The notes under the pieces: generated by a model
The model's database searches: none
The model's input: only the letters and a program-made list of their open reading frames with translations
What the model was told of the DNA's origin: nothing
Source of the DNA: Hippasteria phrygiana
Lineage: Eukaryota; Echinodermata; Asteroidea; Valvatida; Goniasteridae
Assembly: GCA_037893225.1 (NCBI GenBank)
Contig: JAZGUH010000368.1
Location: 372,001-436,000 of the forward strand
Reading direction: 5' to 3'
Length of the DNA stretch: 64,000 nucleotides
Part shown: in pieces, positions 29,717-39,446 of the stretch
How the letters are laid out: each line of letters opens with the position of its first letter
Position numbering within the stretch: the stretch's first letter is position 1
Translations under genes and position numbers: made by a program

Positions 29717-31201
29717 ATGAAATTTACTCAACTTATGAAATTCACTCCACTTATGAAATTTTTAGACCCTAATAATCAAGCGATAACGAATGCTCTAGAT
29801 ATCGTGAATCTAGCTATAGGTAAAGACGACTCAACGACGAGCGACAAGTACGAAGCGATTACCCCTGAGAGTACCCCGTTGAACATGCACTTGAATCAAC
29901 TTAGCATCATCGTAAACGCTAACACTAACGCGAGTTTTATCGCTAATTTAGCGGATATATTTATCGCTTATAAAATGTCCGACGTGAAGGACGACGAAGC
30001 GGTCGAACGTTATGCATCGGATCCCATGACGTTTTATCAAAATCAACTAAACTTTGCATTTTGGTGCGCGACTTCTGGTTGCGGCGTAGGACTAGAATCG
30101 TTGCTACACAAAAACCCCGTAATATCGGCTTTATTCAAGTTTCACGTATATTTCACGATCAGAAAGATACTTTACTTTCTAAAATGCCCAATTCCAAACG
30201 ACGACGCATTCGACGATCTAAACAATAGCATCGATCACGGTGCTTATACCAACGTCGGTCAACGCTTTCGAGTCGATCCAAACTTGAGTTTTAAACAGAC
30301 CGTAGACTTAGCATCAGCGGGTCTAGGTACGGCGTACTATTACGATAGAGGCTCGCATAAATATTTACCGGTACCCGGTATAGATTATGTACACGATGAT
30401 GAGGAAGACTTAGATCCACAACCTGGTGGTTATTACAAAATGGGTTTTACCACGCCGGACGATACGTATAAGTACGGTAAGTACACCGTCATGTATATCA
30501 GACAATCCGTAGACGTTGTACGACTCGGTTTTAGAAATTTTATACTCCAGAAGAGCTCGTTTACCGACGTTGGTATAGAACAAATAAACGAAAGCGTTAG
30601 AACGTACGTGTACGCCATACTCGGTGCGCAAGCCCAAGCAAAAACTAGTATACTAACCGCGGGTACCGGATTAGATGCCCAAAGACAATTTGAAAATATA
30701 GTAGAAGGCGTTATAAATAGCCCTACGGACTTGGAATCTTCTATAACCAGATTTCAAGATTCTTTACAGTACGCTAGAAGCTCGTTAAACTTTGTGATTG
30801 GCCCAGGATTATACTTGATTCCATCAAATATGGAGCTTTTGGTCGGTATTCATCGAGGTTATAATAATAATATACAGATAGCTACACCCGGCGCGCCGAT
30901 AGGATTAAATATCAACTTGAACTCAGACGTCGTAGCTACGACCCCTCCATCGGCCCCAACGCCAGAGTCAGAGCCACCCCAACCACCCCCTCAGCCACAA
31001 ACCCCGCAACCCTCAGACGTACTCCCTACGGTCGTAGCTACGCAACCACCCCCTCAGCCACAAACCCCACCACCCCCTATCTCTACGGTCGAAGCTACAC
31101 CTACGCCAGACTCGCACGAACAAGAAAAAACGGCTTTAGTCGTTGGTTTAATGGCCGCTGCTGGAGTTGGGTATCTAGCTTACGATATTTTACGTCGCTG
31201 A
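29717..31201 (+). CDS. Conserved Polinton protein with Pro-rich stalk and C-terminal membrane helix
   Basis: 494 aa. Globular first ~400 residues with LNFAFWCATSGCGVG and NFVIGPGLYLIPSN, phrases I associate with a conserved but uncharacterised Polinton/adintovirus virion gene. Then a Pro-rich linker (about 405-465, PPPQPQTP repeated) and a C-terminal hydrophobic helix (ALVVGLMAAAGVGYLAYDIL) followed by RR. The N terminus holds a threefold MKFTxLMKF repeat, so the ATG at 29717 and two in-frame ATGs within 33 bases are all possible starts. Transcribed divergently from the 28977-29675 gene; its 3' end overlaps the integrase stop by 12 bp. Likely a membrane-anchored or virion-internal protein; exact role unknown. 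Confidence 0.7.
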   Translation: MKFTQLMKFTPLMKFLDPNNQAITNALDIVNLAIGKDDSTTSDKYEAITPESTPLNMHLNQLSIIVNANTNASFIANLADIFIAYKMSDVKDDEAVERYASDPMTFYQNQLNFAFWCATSGCGVGLESLLHKNPVISALFKFHVYFTIRKILYFLKCPIPNDDAFDDLNNSIDHGAYTNVGQRFRVDPNLSFKQTVDLASAGLGTAYYYDRGSHKYLPVPGIDYVHDDEEDLDPQPGGYYKMGFTTPDDTYKYGKYTVMYIRQSVDVVRLGFRNFILQKSSFTDVGIEQINESVRTYVYAILGAQAQAKTSILTAGTGLDAQRQFENIVEGVINSPTDLESSITRFQDSLQYARSSLNFVIGPGLYLIPSNMELLVGIHRGYNNNIQIATPGAPIGLNINLNSDVVATTPPSAPTPESEPPQPPPQPQTPQPSDVLPTVVATQPPPQPQTPPPPISTVEATPTPDSHEQEKTALVVGLMAAAGVGYLAYDILRR

Positions 31202-32197
31202 AGAAGGCGGTAACTCAGTATCTGATGGAACGACCATTAGTTCTTTCTTAACGAACGATCTCTTGGGGCCGTGAGTCAGCCAGTACAACGCTGGCTGTCC
31301 GGGATTTGTCGTTCTCCTTCTAATCGTATACATTTCCAAGCTCCAAATAGGGTCGGTAGCTCTTCTTCTAACGTCTTTTTCTAGCTCTCCAGGAGCGTAA
31401 AGATATCTAACGATATCGTCATTTACGCTTAGCGCGACTTCGGGGCTCTTGAGCCCTGAGGAACTCAATTGTTTTATTTCTAACTGAGACATAGCCGCTC
31501 GAGGAGTTAACGGTTTACCTTTCATAGTCGATATCAATCTAGTTTCTTCGTTGTTTAACGCTTTTATAACATCGGGCAATCTTTTTACCCACTCGCGGCT
31601 ACGCTCGGTAGGCTCTAACATTTCTTGAGCGTATTGATGACCGAATAATCTTTCGGCTAAAGTACGATTAAATCTTTCTACTATACCTTGAGCTCTATGA
31701 TTGCCAACCTCGCCTTTCTGCACTGCGACGTTGCGAGTCCGCATCAAAGTATTAAATTCAGCCATAAATTCTGTACCGGGGTCTACTTTTATCGTGAGGG
31801 GCCAAGACAAGGGTGATCTTTTGTAAATCTTTTTTATCGCCTCTACAACTTGAGTACTCGTTTTATTTGTCAAGGGTTCAGCTTCTTTATATCGAGTGGC
31901 CACATCGACGATCGTCAACGCGTATTTATATCTTTTACGTTTAACAACATCGTGAGGTAGATACAACAGATCCGCTTGATGTTGTTCATTAGGCCGCCCT
32001 ATAACCTTATTGAGACTCGTAGGTCTCGGTATAAAACTGGGGGCTGGTAAATATATTTGCCACATGGCTTGTTTTCTCAACCAATTTCTAACGTCTGGCT
32101 CGGGTACGTTGGCTTTTAGCGACAATTTGTTTATAGCTCCTGCACCTTTCCAATATCCTCTAGGACTGTAAAATATTTTACTTAATTTTGTTTCCAT
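31190..32197 (-). CDS. int: Retroviral-type integrase of the Polinton
   Basis: 335 aa. RNase-H-fold integrase that inserts element DNA into the host chromosome. Catalytic triad D76 (HQADLLYL), D139 (KVDPGTEF) and E174 (AQGIVERFNRTL), a D-x62-D-x34-E spacing normal for c-integrases. An N-terminal helical region (YSPRGYWKGAGA...) is typical of Polinton integrases, in place of a retroviral HHCC finger. The C terminus (about 250-330; SVNDDIVRYLY...YTIRRR) fits an SH3/chromo-like tail. The start follows aaaataaa. No lesion seen in this gene. Confidence 0.95.
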   Translation of the reverse strand: METKLSKIFYSPRGYWKGAGAINKLSLKANVPEPDVRNWLRKQAMWQIYLPAPSFIPRPTSLNKVIGRPNEQHQADLLYLPHDVVKRKRYKYALTIVDVATRYKEAEPLTNKTSTQVVEAIKKIYKRSPLSWPLTIKVDPGTEFMAEFNTLMRTRNVAVQKGEVGNHRAQGIVERFNRTLAERLFGHQYAQEMLEPTERSREWVKRLPDVIKALNNEETRLISTMKGKPLTPRAAMSQLEIKQLSSSGLKSPEVALSVNDDIVRYLYAPGELEKDVRRRATDPIWSLEMYTIRRRTTNPGQPALYWLTHGPKRSFVKKELMVVPSDTELPPSSAT

Positions 32198-32236
32198 TTT
32201 ATTTTAACGACTTATTAAAAATGGTGAGTCTTTTAA

Positions 32237-32632
32237 TGTGCTGGAGCTATAATAAGCGCTGTGGCATTTAGCGGAACGAGCTTCGCCTTTTCTAAGATAG
32301 GAAAAAGCGGTGCGGACGAAGAACGTAAACGACACGACCTCGCTCTAGAAAGATTAACTCAAGCTAAACAAGAGTGGGTAGAACAAAGAACCAAAGTTCT
32401 GGATTATCTAAACGATCGACTACATAAAGAAGCCAGGGCTCAAAAAACATTTAAAAACGTAGATGAGGCGTTGAGAGAATATAACGAAGTAACCAACGAC
32501 GAGTTGAGATTACCTCGCGAACCTGTATTGTCGGACTTTTACATACCCAGCGAAGATCAAAAAGATGGCGAAATTGCATTTATCTTAGGAGGCACTGCTG
32601 TTTTAGGTTATTTAGTTTATAAGTTTGTCTAA
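32237..32632 (+). pseudogene. Conserved Polinton membrane/coiled-coil protein, frameshifted N terminus
   Basis: Open frame of about 131 codons without an ATG in frame. It reads CAGAIISAVAFSGTSFAFSKIG, then a charged helix (EERKRHDLALERLTQAKQEW), YIPSEDQ and a C-terminal membrane helix (AFILGGTAVLGYLVYKF). This order (hydrophobic N terminus, AFSG, KRHDxAxE helix, C-terminal helix) matches a small protein found in many Polintons. An ATG in good context (32221, after attaaaa) begins a frame that meets this one only after a one-base shift near 32234, pointing to a single indel. A 42-bp direct duplication follows the stop (32600-32690). Function unknown. Confidence 0.65.
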
Positions 32633-32734
32633 AAGTTTTTGCTTTTGTTTTAGGTTATTTAGTTTATAAGTTTGTCTAAAAGTTTAAGTTTATTTAAAAG
32701 TTTTTTTGCTTTTTATTTTGTTTCGTTAAGTAAA

Positions 32735-34012
32735 ATGAACGCAATTTATGGAAGCAAACTGAATCCACACAGAAGTTTAAAAAATCCTAGAGCGTTGAAG
32801 GGGTTGAGGCAATCGTTGGTTCTTACTCATAATCCTAGTACCGCGTCGGCTGGCAGTCTGTTGATCGTTGAATTTCCTATGTCGAGTCAAGACGATGTAG
32901 TCGTACCGGGTACAGTACGATTAGCTTTTAATATAGACTTAGAATCTGAAGGCACTGACGAAGATGATGCAAGAACTCTATATTATAACGTTGCCCGAAA
33001 TTTAATTAGTGGCGTAAGAATCAAACTAGAAGGTAAAGATTTCGTAGCGTTTACGGATGCCGATGTATATAACGCGTATAAAGACTTGTGGCGACCAGCC
33101 AGCGCGAACGATGCGTATCGAGGACTCGAAGATAGCAACATTACGAAACTCAGAATCGGCGCTAGCGATGGGGTTGCTGGCGCGAATGGTGGAAAAGACA
33201 AAGCGATTGCCAACGCTTACGGTAATCGATATTACATTCCTCTAGATTTTGAAATGCTTACGGATCATCAGCCTTTTAGTCCATCGACGCTCAAAGACAG
33301 ACTAACTTACGAATTTACATTTAACGATCACGCGAGCGTAGTAAAATCTACCGATTCTAACGCGAAGTATAAAATTTCTGGGTTAGATCTCGAGTTTGAA
33401 ACGGTGACTAATAAAACATTGGCAGATAATATCAGACAAAAATATCGAGGTAAAACTCATTTTCTATATGAAAAAGTTCAACGATATACGGTTTTAACGT
33501 TAAACAAGTCCGATACTACTTGGAACATTAATCTTAATCAAGCCATCAGAAGTCTCAAAGGTATACTTCTTTTATTTAAAGAATCGAGCGAAAAAGATCC
33601 TCGAATTTTTTATAATCCAAAGATCGAAAAAGTAGACGTTACGATAGAGGGTAAGCCGAATCAATTGTATAGTCAGGGCATGAAGCGTTATCAACACTGG
33701 GACGAGATTACCAAGTTTTTCGGTGACTCTAATACAGAATTTGGTGCTAGCGTGTCCAAAGACTTAGAATTACACGATATGACTCTAGGAAATTACTTAA
33801 GCACTAGTTACGGTCTTTGGTTAGATACGAGGGTAACCGACGACAACAAAAGTCACGGTTCTGGCAGGAAAATAGGAGACGTAGGTGGGGGTATTTCTCT
33901 CCATTTAGAAAGAGAGGCCGAGACAGCTGGTTCTCTAAAATGTTACGTTTTCTTGGTAATGGATGGTCAGTTGGTGCTAGAAGATGGACGATTTAGCGGT
34001 AGTTACTCTTAA
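32735..34012 (+). CDS. mcp: Major capsid protein, double jelly-roll
   Basis: 425 aa from the ATG at 32735 (context agtaaaATG; an upstream open extension has no ATG). It matches the Polinton double-jelly-roll capsid layout: N-terminal strand region with VPGTVRLAFNIDL, RNLISGVRIKLEGK, DLWRPASANDAYRG, IPLDFEMLTDHQPF in the first roll and the second roll from about residue 220 (THFLYEKVQRYTVL ... ISLHLEREAE ... LKCYVFLVMDGQLVLEDGR). Length is in the normal range. Trimers of this protein would form the icosahedral shell. It is the first of the MCP-ATPase pair, 24 bp before the ATPase ATG. Frame intact. Confidence 0.9.
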   Translation: MNAIYGSKLNPHRSLKNPRALKGLRQSLVLTHNPSTASAGSLLIVEFPMSSQDDVVVPGTVRLAFNIDLESEGTDEDDARTLYYNVARNLISGVRIKLEGKDFVAFTDADVYNAYKDLWRPASANDAYRGLEDSNITKLRIGASDGVAGANGGKDKAIANAYGNRYYIPLDFEMLTDHQPFSPSTLKDRLTYEFTFNDHASVVKSTDSNAKYKISGLDLEFETVTNKTLADNIRQKYRGKTHFLYEKVQRYTVLTLNKSDTTWNINLNQAIRSLKGILLLFKESSEKDPRIFYNPKIEKVDVTIEGKPNQLYSQGMKRYQHWDEITKFFGDSNTEFGASVSKDLELHDMTLGNYLSTSYGLWLDTRVTDDNKSHGSGRKIGDVGGGISLHLEREAETAGSLKCYVFLVMDGQLVLEDGRFSGSYS

Positions 34013-34036
34013 AATAGTCTTTACTATTAATAAACC

Positions 34037-34702
34037 ATGTATAAAACGTTTCCAAAAACACCGCACTGCGCGCTAGTATGCGGTAGGACTAATTCGGGTA
34101 AAACCAAATATATTTTAGATCTATTAGAAACTGAGTATAAAGATCACTTTGAAAATATCGTAGTTATTTGTCCTACGTTGAGCAACAACAAGACTTATCG
34201 CGAGAGACGTTGGTTGTGGTTAGATCCCGAGATATACCTATGCGATTTAGAGGTAGAAAAGGTGACCCTCAACGAAGCTTTATCATTTTATAGAGCTCGA
34301 TTTAAAGGATCGCACGTTCTATTTTTGATAGACGATTGTAGCTCGGAACAAGACATAAAATATCGTAAGGCGGCGCTCGGGAAAAACACTTGCGTTTTAA
34401 CGAAATTGGCGTTTAGCGGTAGGCACGACAATCACTACTGTTGGTTGATGACTCAAAAGTATAATTGCGTAATGACAGACTTTAGAGCTCAAACTGCATT
34501 TGTCGTATTGTTCTATTGCAAAGATAAAACTAGTTTCGATCAATGCATCGATGAAAATGATGCGGTGCCTTTAGAAGAAAGATCGAGAATTAAACAGATT
34601 TTAAGAGATGTGCCTTTTAGTAAATTATTGGTAAAAACTGATCCTCCAGTCTGTTGGCAGTTGATCTATACTCGCGTAGCTACGCTCGTAGAGCGTAGTT
34701 GA
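34037..34702 (+). CDS. atp: A32-like genome-packaging ATPase
   Basis: 221 aa. FtsK/HerA-type P-loop ATPase that pumps DNA into capsids. Walker A GRTNSGKT at residues 16-23, Walker B VLFLIDD with D99/D100, followed by the sensor region WLMTQKYN. The protein is the usual compact Polinton size. The last ~11 residues (YTRVATLVERS) come from a palindromic segment duplicated at 34658-34740, so the native C terminus may have been altered slightly. Directly follows the capsid gene, as in most Polintons. Confidence 0.93.
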   Translation: MYKTFPKTPHCALVCGRTNSGKTKYILDLLETEYKDHFENIVVICPTLSNNKTYRERRWLWLDPEIYLCDLEVEKVTLNEALSFYRARFKGSHVLFLIDDCSSEQDIKYRKAALGKNTCVLTKLAFSGRHDNHYCWLMTQKYNCVMTDFRAQTAFVVLFYCKDKTSFDQCIDENDAVPLEERSRIKQILRDVPFSKLLVKTDPPVCWQLIYTRVATLVERS

Positions 34703-34945
34703 TCTATACTCGCGTAGCTACGCTCGTAGAGCGTAGATGATCTATTAGATAACTGTTAGATAACCATTAGATGATCTATAGATAACTGTTAGATAACTAT
34801 TAGATAACTATTAGATGATTTATAGATGATTTATAGATGATTTATAGATAACTGTTAGATAACTGTTAGATAACTATTAGATGATTTGTAGATACCTGTT
34901 AGATAACTATTAGATGGTCTATAGATTATCTAGTCATCTATAAAA
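34658..34945. repeat. Palindromic duplication and TAGATAACTRT minisatellite
   Basis: A 40-bp segment containing the palindrome cgtagctacg is directly duplicated (34658-34698 and 34699-34739). It is followed by about 200 bp of irregular repeats of tagataactgt and gatgatttata. It separates the ATPase from the next gene group. Non-coding. Confidence 0.8.
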
Positions 34946-34946
34946 T

Positions 34947-35147
34947 ATGATCGAATATCTAGACCTATTATTAAAACTAGTAATAGCCATCAACTTATCT
35001 TTATTTTCTTACGATTATATTTCTTGTAGAAATAAGATTAAAAAATATAGTTCTATTTTAAATGATCAAGTCGATAGAATCTCTAAGCACGTTATCTCAA
35101 GAACCTGTAGCTGCTACACCCACGACCCCAGAAGCAACTATGCCTAA
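34947..35147 (+). CDS. Small hypothetical membrane protein
   Basis: 66 codons. The N terminus is strongly hydrophobic (YLDLLLKLVIAINLSLFSY) followed by a basic stretch, compatible with one membrane helix. The ATG follows ctataaaat, the same AT-rich leader as other genes here. The last 28 codons overlap the next gene in another frame. Could be real or could be an upstream remnant; not recognised. Confidence 0.4.
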   Translation: MIEYLDLLLKLVIAINLSLFSYDYISCRNKIKKYSSILNDQVDRISKHVISRTCSCYTHDPRSNYA

Positions 35148-35751
35148 AAATAGACTTTTAGGCGTAGTTGCTTCCGGTGATTCTAAAAAATATTTCGGTA
35201 AAGAATACTCTATCAATGAAATAGAGAGCTTGACCGCTGAAAAACAAGAAAAGCTATATAAAAGATACGAAGCCAAGCTCGGTAAAGAAATGATAGTCAG
35301 TTTGGGGAGTTGCGTGTTGACCTTTTACGCAAAAGCTTTAGGCGCGACTTTGCCGCTGGCTTCGCCATTCGGTTATAAACTTTGTTTAGATTCTGAAGAA
35401 GCCCTTATCAACGACTTAGAAAAAGATCCCGTTATTTCTAGCAGCTTGTCCAGTTTACTTTGCGAAGTGCATTACAATTATGGGGTTTATTTATCTCCTT
35501 TGGTGGCTATGTTGATCACGACTAAACATTTACAGGTAGATAGTAGTACTAATATCGTTACAAATAATAATAGTATTACAAATAATAGTAGTATTACTAT
35601 AAAAGATGAGTCTAGAAACGGCAACGACGGATCAAGTAGCAGAGACTCCCCAGCCTCCCCAAGAGACTCCCCAACCCCCACAAGAGCCGACTCAGCCTCC
35701 CCAAGAGCCGGCTCTATCGAGAGTCACAAAAAAAAGAGCAAAAGACCCTAA
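35062..35751 (+). CDS. Conserved Polinton protein of unknown function
   Basis: 229 aa. Residues ~45-155 are a helical domain (INEIESLTAEKQEKLYKRYE ... LNDLEKDP ... LCEVHYNYGVYLSPLVAM) whose order resembles a conserved uncharacterised Polinton protein. The C-terminal third is low complexity: Asn/Ser runs (NNNSITNNSS), then Ser-Pro-Arg repeats (SPASPRDSPTPTRADS) and a basic end (KKKSKRP). The last 146 bases overlap the next gene, whose Pro-rich N terminus is read from the same DNA in another frame. Start ATG at 35062 lies in taaatgat; an alternative is the ATG at 35140 (MPKNRLLG). Confidence 0.65.
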   Translation: MIKSIESLSTLSQEPVAATPTTPEATMPKNRLLGVVASGDSKKYFGKEYSINEIESLTAEKQEKLYKRYEAKLGKEMIVSLGSCVLTFYAKALGATLPLASPFGYKLCLDSEEALINDLEKDPVISSSLSSLLCEVHYNYGVYLSPLVAMLITTKHLQVDSSTNIVTNNNSITNNSSITIKDESRNGNDGSSSRDSPASPRDSPTPTRADSASPRAGSIESHKKKSKRP

Positions 35752-36025
35752 AAGAGTAGAGCAAGGTAAAAAACTGGCTGAAAGAAACAGAAAGATGAAA
35801 GAACAAATACAAAAAATGCAAAGTATAGAAGAAGAGCAAACGCCAGCGCTAACGATGAGAGACATTCCGAGCTGGGGATACGCAATAGTTGGTTTGGTTG
35901 TTTTAGGAATTGGATATCTCGCGTTTAAAAAGAGTAAACCTGTAGATGCGCAGCGAGAGGTGGGGGTAGGGGTCACGATCGCAACTTCAACCCCTAAAGT
36001 TGAAGAACTATTAGAAATGGAATAA
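35606..36025 (+). CDS. Single-pass membrane protein with Pro-rich N terminus
   Basis: 139 aa. Pro/Gln repeats (PQPPQET, residues ~14-36), a strongly basic helix (KKRAKDPKRVEQGKKLAERNRK) and a membrane helix (GYAIVGLVVLGIGYLAF, about 89-107), then a short tail. The basic KDPKRVxxGKKLAExNRK segment is one I associate with a conserved Polinton small protein. Overlaps the preceding gene by 146 bp. ATG at 35606 follows ataaaag. Topology suggests a virion or membrane component. Confidence 0.7.
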   Translation: MSLETATTDQVAETPQPPQETPQPPQEPTQPPQEPALSRVTKKRAKDPKRVEQGKKLAERNRKMKEQIQKMQSIEEEQTPALTMRDIPSWGYAIVGLVVLGIGYLAFKKSKPVDAQREVGVGVTIATSTPKVEELLEME

Positions 36026-36057
36026 ATAAAAAAAAATAAAATGTTTGTACAAGTAAA

Positions 36058-36291
36058 ATGGATACGAAGAACGTTGCAAATACTCTTTATCACGGCGCTG
36101 TGTTGAGTTTGTTGACCGTAGGTTATACTATGTTGAGTAAAAAACTTTTGAAAATTAAGCCCGCCGATTTAGGAAAGCTAGACGTAGAAGATACGATTAA
36201 AATCACCGCTACGGTAGGTAGCGCTCTAGCTACTCAGACTTGGTTGGTGAGCCAAGGAGTAATTCCTCAGAATGTAGTAAATACTACGTAA
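36058..36291 (+). CDS. Small conserved Polinton membrane protein
   Basis: 77 aa with two hydrophobic stretches: HGAVLSLLTVGYTMLSK near the N terminus and ITATVGSALATQTWL later, separated by KPADLGKLDVEDT. This GYTMLSK...KPADLGKLD arrangement is characteristic of a small conserved Polinton protein. It lies 32 bp after the preceding gene and 25 bp before the next, all on the + strand. Role unknown; likely membrane-associated. Confidence 0.75.
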   Translation: MDTKNVANTLYHGAVLSLLTVGYTMLSKKLLKIKPADLGKLDVEDTIKITATVGSALATQTWLVSQGVIPQNVVNTT

Positions 36292-36316
36292 AATATAAAA
36301 TATACGACTTTATAAA

Positions 36317-36655
36317 ATGGCTGAAGGTGGAGAACTTATATATATGGATGACTTTGATCTAGAAGAAGAAGATCAACAAGATGAAGAAGATGAAGATGTT
36401 ATTGATGACGAGGGAATTAGCGAGGGAATTAGCGATCGTTTAGATAAACATTTTAAAGATCAAGAAGAAGATATGGACAACCAGTTTGAACAACAAGAAA
36501 TAGGATTTCGACTAAGATCAAAAAACCGATCAGCGAGACTAAAACAACGACTAAGATCACCAACCAAAGCGGATACAACGGAAGAATCGATGGATAGGTT
36601 AAATCCACTTTTACATCGCTTAAAGTGGGGCTGCAGCGTGGTCGATGAATCTTAG
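36317..36655 (+). pseudogene. 5' fragment of coiled-coil/membrane Polinton gene
   Basis: 112 codons. Very acidic N terminus (LEEEDQQDEEDEDVIDDE), then a charged helix and a basic segment (RSKNRSARLKQRL). The frame runs into inserted DNA at 36637, giving the artificial tail SVVDES. The ATG follows tttataaa, as for the gene at 46878. Order and strand suggest this is the beginning of the gene continued at 42581-42929 and 45833-46866. Frames are not directly continuous across the insertion, so this remains an inference. Confidence 0.55.
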
Positions 36656-36754
36656 TTTTCCACTGTATAATATCTGTGTATATACACTCATTACATATTA
36701 AAAACTTTTCATATCTTTCAAACAACCCAAATACTCGAAAATTAGTCTTTTTCA

Positions 36755-37036
36755 ATGAAGCGCTTTTGTCTCGAAACCAAAAACAAAGGTCACGGCGGCC
36801 CGCGCGCTGCGTTGGTGGTGACGTCATTGTTTGTATGCGCTGACTGTCTAGTGTCTGTACTACGCGCGCACACCACGATACATGTGCACATACACGCGAA
36901 ACACTGTACCGACAATCGTGCGTGTTTGGCGGATTCCGAAAGCGACAATTCTTGGGAGACTTACAGCGTTGATTCTGAAGGTTCTTCGTACAAAAGTGGT
37001 ACACGTACATCGTCGTCAGGGGAGGATGATTTTTAG
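36755..37036 (+). CDS. Small acidic-tailed ORF, unrecognised
   Basis: 93 codons from ATG. Cys/His-containing middle and an acidic Ser-rich end (SESDNSWETYSVDSE, GEDDF). Such tails occur at the N termini of some DNA-transposase genes and in unrelated nuclear proteins. It lies near the left end of the ~6-kb insertion. No domain recognised; may be a first exon or chance. Confidence 0.25.
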   Translation: MKRFCLETKNKGHGGPRAALVVTSLFVCADCLVSVLRAHTTIHVHIHAKHCTDNRACLADSESDNSWETYSVDSEGSSYKSGTRTSSSGEDDF

Positions 37037-37100
37037 GAAATCATTGTCCGATGTGCTGAACCTAACCAGTTTAGGCCGTTCCGATAGCACGAACCACCGG

Positions 37101-37101
37101 T

Positions 37102-37142
<41 letters not shown>
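37101..37142. repeat. Poly-G tract
   Basis: About 40 uninterrupted G residues. Strong G-quadruplex potential and a likely assembly-error site. A second long G run is at 41028-41052. Confidence 0.95.
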
Positions 37143-37143
<1 letters not shown>

Positions 37144-37477
37144 GTGGGGAGCGCCGAAGATAATGACGAGGCCGATGCAGAACCGACAACTAAACACATT
37201 AGATGAAAATCGTCTCCAAAATACTGACTGGTAATGTCTATAAACGCTCAGATTTTGTAGGAAAGAATGACCGATAATATGCTTTAAGCATGTTCAGATA
37301 CAATTGCCCATTATTCTATATTTTTGCTGTGAACATGGGGAGATTACATGTAACTACATGTACATGGAATTTTCAGATCCAGGTCTTGCATGCAAAAACG
37401 GTGCTTGGATACAGTCGCCCTGATCCGACATGACTTTGCTTGAAATTTAGTTTGAGTGTTTTTTGAGAACTTGCACT

Positions 37478-37715
37478 TCATTTTTCCAGGAAAAGATTTT
37501 ACTTTATTACCCTGATAAATCGGTCAGGAAAAGCAAAATTGTAGAAAATAACCAACCCTCCTTGATAAACATGTGGCACACAACCGGTTTATGTTATGAT
37601 TTGTCAAAATCTGTGACCACTTTCAGTGATCGTTCCCTGCCAAAACTAACCGCAAACACAAACTGTATTCCCTATATTGCATGAACATTAAAGGTTGTGC
37701 CATGTGTAAAATTCT
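37478..37715. mobile_element. Relative of the 8-bp-TSD MITE
   Basis: Shares aaaagattttactttatta, gaaaataaccaaccctccttg, acatgtggcacaa and taaaggttgtgcca with 5349-5748, but lacks clear intact termini. Older copy of the same family. Confidence 0.65.
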
Positions 37716-38628
37716 AAAAGCTTTCCTTTTTTCAGTTGAATTTACATTGTTTTCTGTTAATACAAAATGTACATACATGTACATGTACTTGTACAATAAA
37801 ATTCCCATTTTTTCGCTCAATTTTATCTAGCAAAAACAAGCACGTATCATTGTCAGATGGTCGGTATTTCTTGGGAGACAACCGGGTACGTTTACCATCC
37901 TGCATCATCAACTAGACAAGGACTAACTATGGCCAGATCTTAAAGGGAATTTTAAAGGATTCAGATATCCAAATTTAGATGAGTAGCTCTGCAAGGCAAT
38001 ACATAATTCAAGTCCAGGCAGGGATTTAATTTCATGCCATCTTTTTTTTATTGTCCACACACACACACACTTAAATTACAGTTTAGTGTGATTACATTAC
38101 TCTTGTAATTTAAATCAGACATATTCCAAAGACCAATTCTATATGACAGGCTGCTGAATTCAACATCTTTTTTTGTTTCAATTTATAAGAAAAGAATCTG
38201 ATATTCGACTGGCAATAAAATGTTTGGGGGGTGGGCCTTACATTATTGTTGTATGGGTGGTAGGAGTACACGGGAATTTGTTTTCGTACGGGAACGAGTA
38301 AAAGTACTTTCCACCAGTAAAAGCCAAAGTAAAGAAAAGGATTCGTGGAAAATAATTGGAAACAAAGAAACTCTATTTAATCTCCTATACTTATAACTAT
38401 CACATCCTATCAAAAACTCTAAACACCGACTCTCACAGCTTGTGTGTTTCAACCTGTCATTTTGTAGGCTTTGATCTGTACAGCAGCTGGGTCGATTTTG
38501 GCCCCGAGAGAGGGAGGGTTTTTAAGAGAATGTTGATAAAAGTTAGTAGTTTTATGTACATGCACTGGGTAGTATAAAATGTAACAGACAATTATATCTG
38601 CCATGAAATAACAAAAAAGTGACTCTTG

Positions 38629-38706
38629 AGAGCTATTTTTATCAAGTGCCCACTGGTGCCATTTGTCTAAAAGTCGTAATTTGTCTAACAAATCTGATGT
38701 CATGAC
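38629..38706. mobile_element. Single arm of the 13615 inverted-repeat element
   Basis: agagctatttttatcaag and gccatttgtctaaaagtcgt match the left arm at 13615-13700. The mirror arm is missing. Confidence 0.65.
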
Positions 38707-39339
38707 ACCTTCCGTGGCATATATAATTGGCTGTTTTATATTGCTGCGCTGTCGTGAGTACGAGTACATGGAGTACGACATTGTCTTACGTACACTTAAA
38801 TTACACTGTACTGTCATGCTTGTGCTCCTTTTGTGCGAATGGTCTGACAATGTCAAAGACTAATCCAATACCTCTACATCTGGCCAAAAAAAAATTGTTT
38901 CCCTTCACAACCAACCCTAAATGTCACCAGTCGAGCGCATGTTTTATTTAAAATTAATTTTCAAATCTCACCTTTTGATTTGAAATCATCATCTTTAAAC
39001 ACAGCTATGATGGCACAATTGTGCATTTCGCAAGGTTTTGACTCCCAACTTTTGAGTTAAATGACGTTTCATGGATGGTAAAAAAAATTGATCAACCCCC
39101 AATTTTGTTTCCACTTAGGGCAACACAATTTTTTTTTTAATTCCCCAAAATCCTGCTATTAGCAGAGTGGATCAGATTTGTCCCTACAACGAGATTGGAT
39201 TTTAGGACTATTAGAAGATTTGCTCTCCACATTTCACTGCTGACTGTTTAGACAACACAGGACCCTTTCATCTGATCGAAATGCTAAACTGTTGTTGAAA
39301 TTACAGATTAAATAAAAGTACGGTATTCTCCATTTAAAA

Positions 39340-39446
39340 AAAAAAATCTTTTCCCATGTTTAGATGAAGGTCCATTCTGATCTTCGACATCAGAGTTCCT
39401 TTTCTTGCTTTCATCATCTTTGCTCTTCTTCTGCTTCTTCGTGGTC
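39340..39446 (-). CDS. Putative exon, Lys/Arg-rich
   Basis: On the minus strand a good acceptor (taattttgcag) precedes a stretch rich in AAG/AGA codons that reads TTKKQKKSKDDESKKR in one phase. In the phase that joins the 41129-41217 exon it reads a basic SRRRAKMMKARKG and stops in a poly-T run. Could be the last exon of a small gene carried inside the insertion. Weak evidence. Confidence 0.3.

Noticed and set aside
32672..32734. N-terminal extension of the major capsid protein
   Set aside because: It has no ATG and overlaps a direct duplication of the preceding gene's 3' end; the ATG at 32735 has the element's usual start context.
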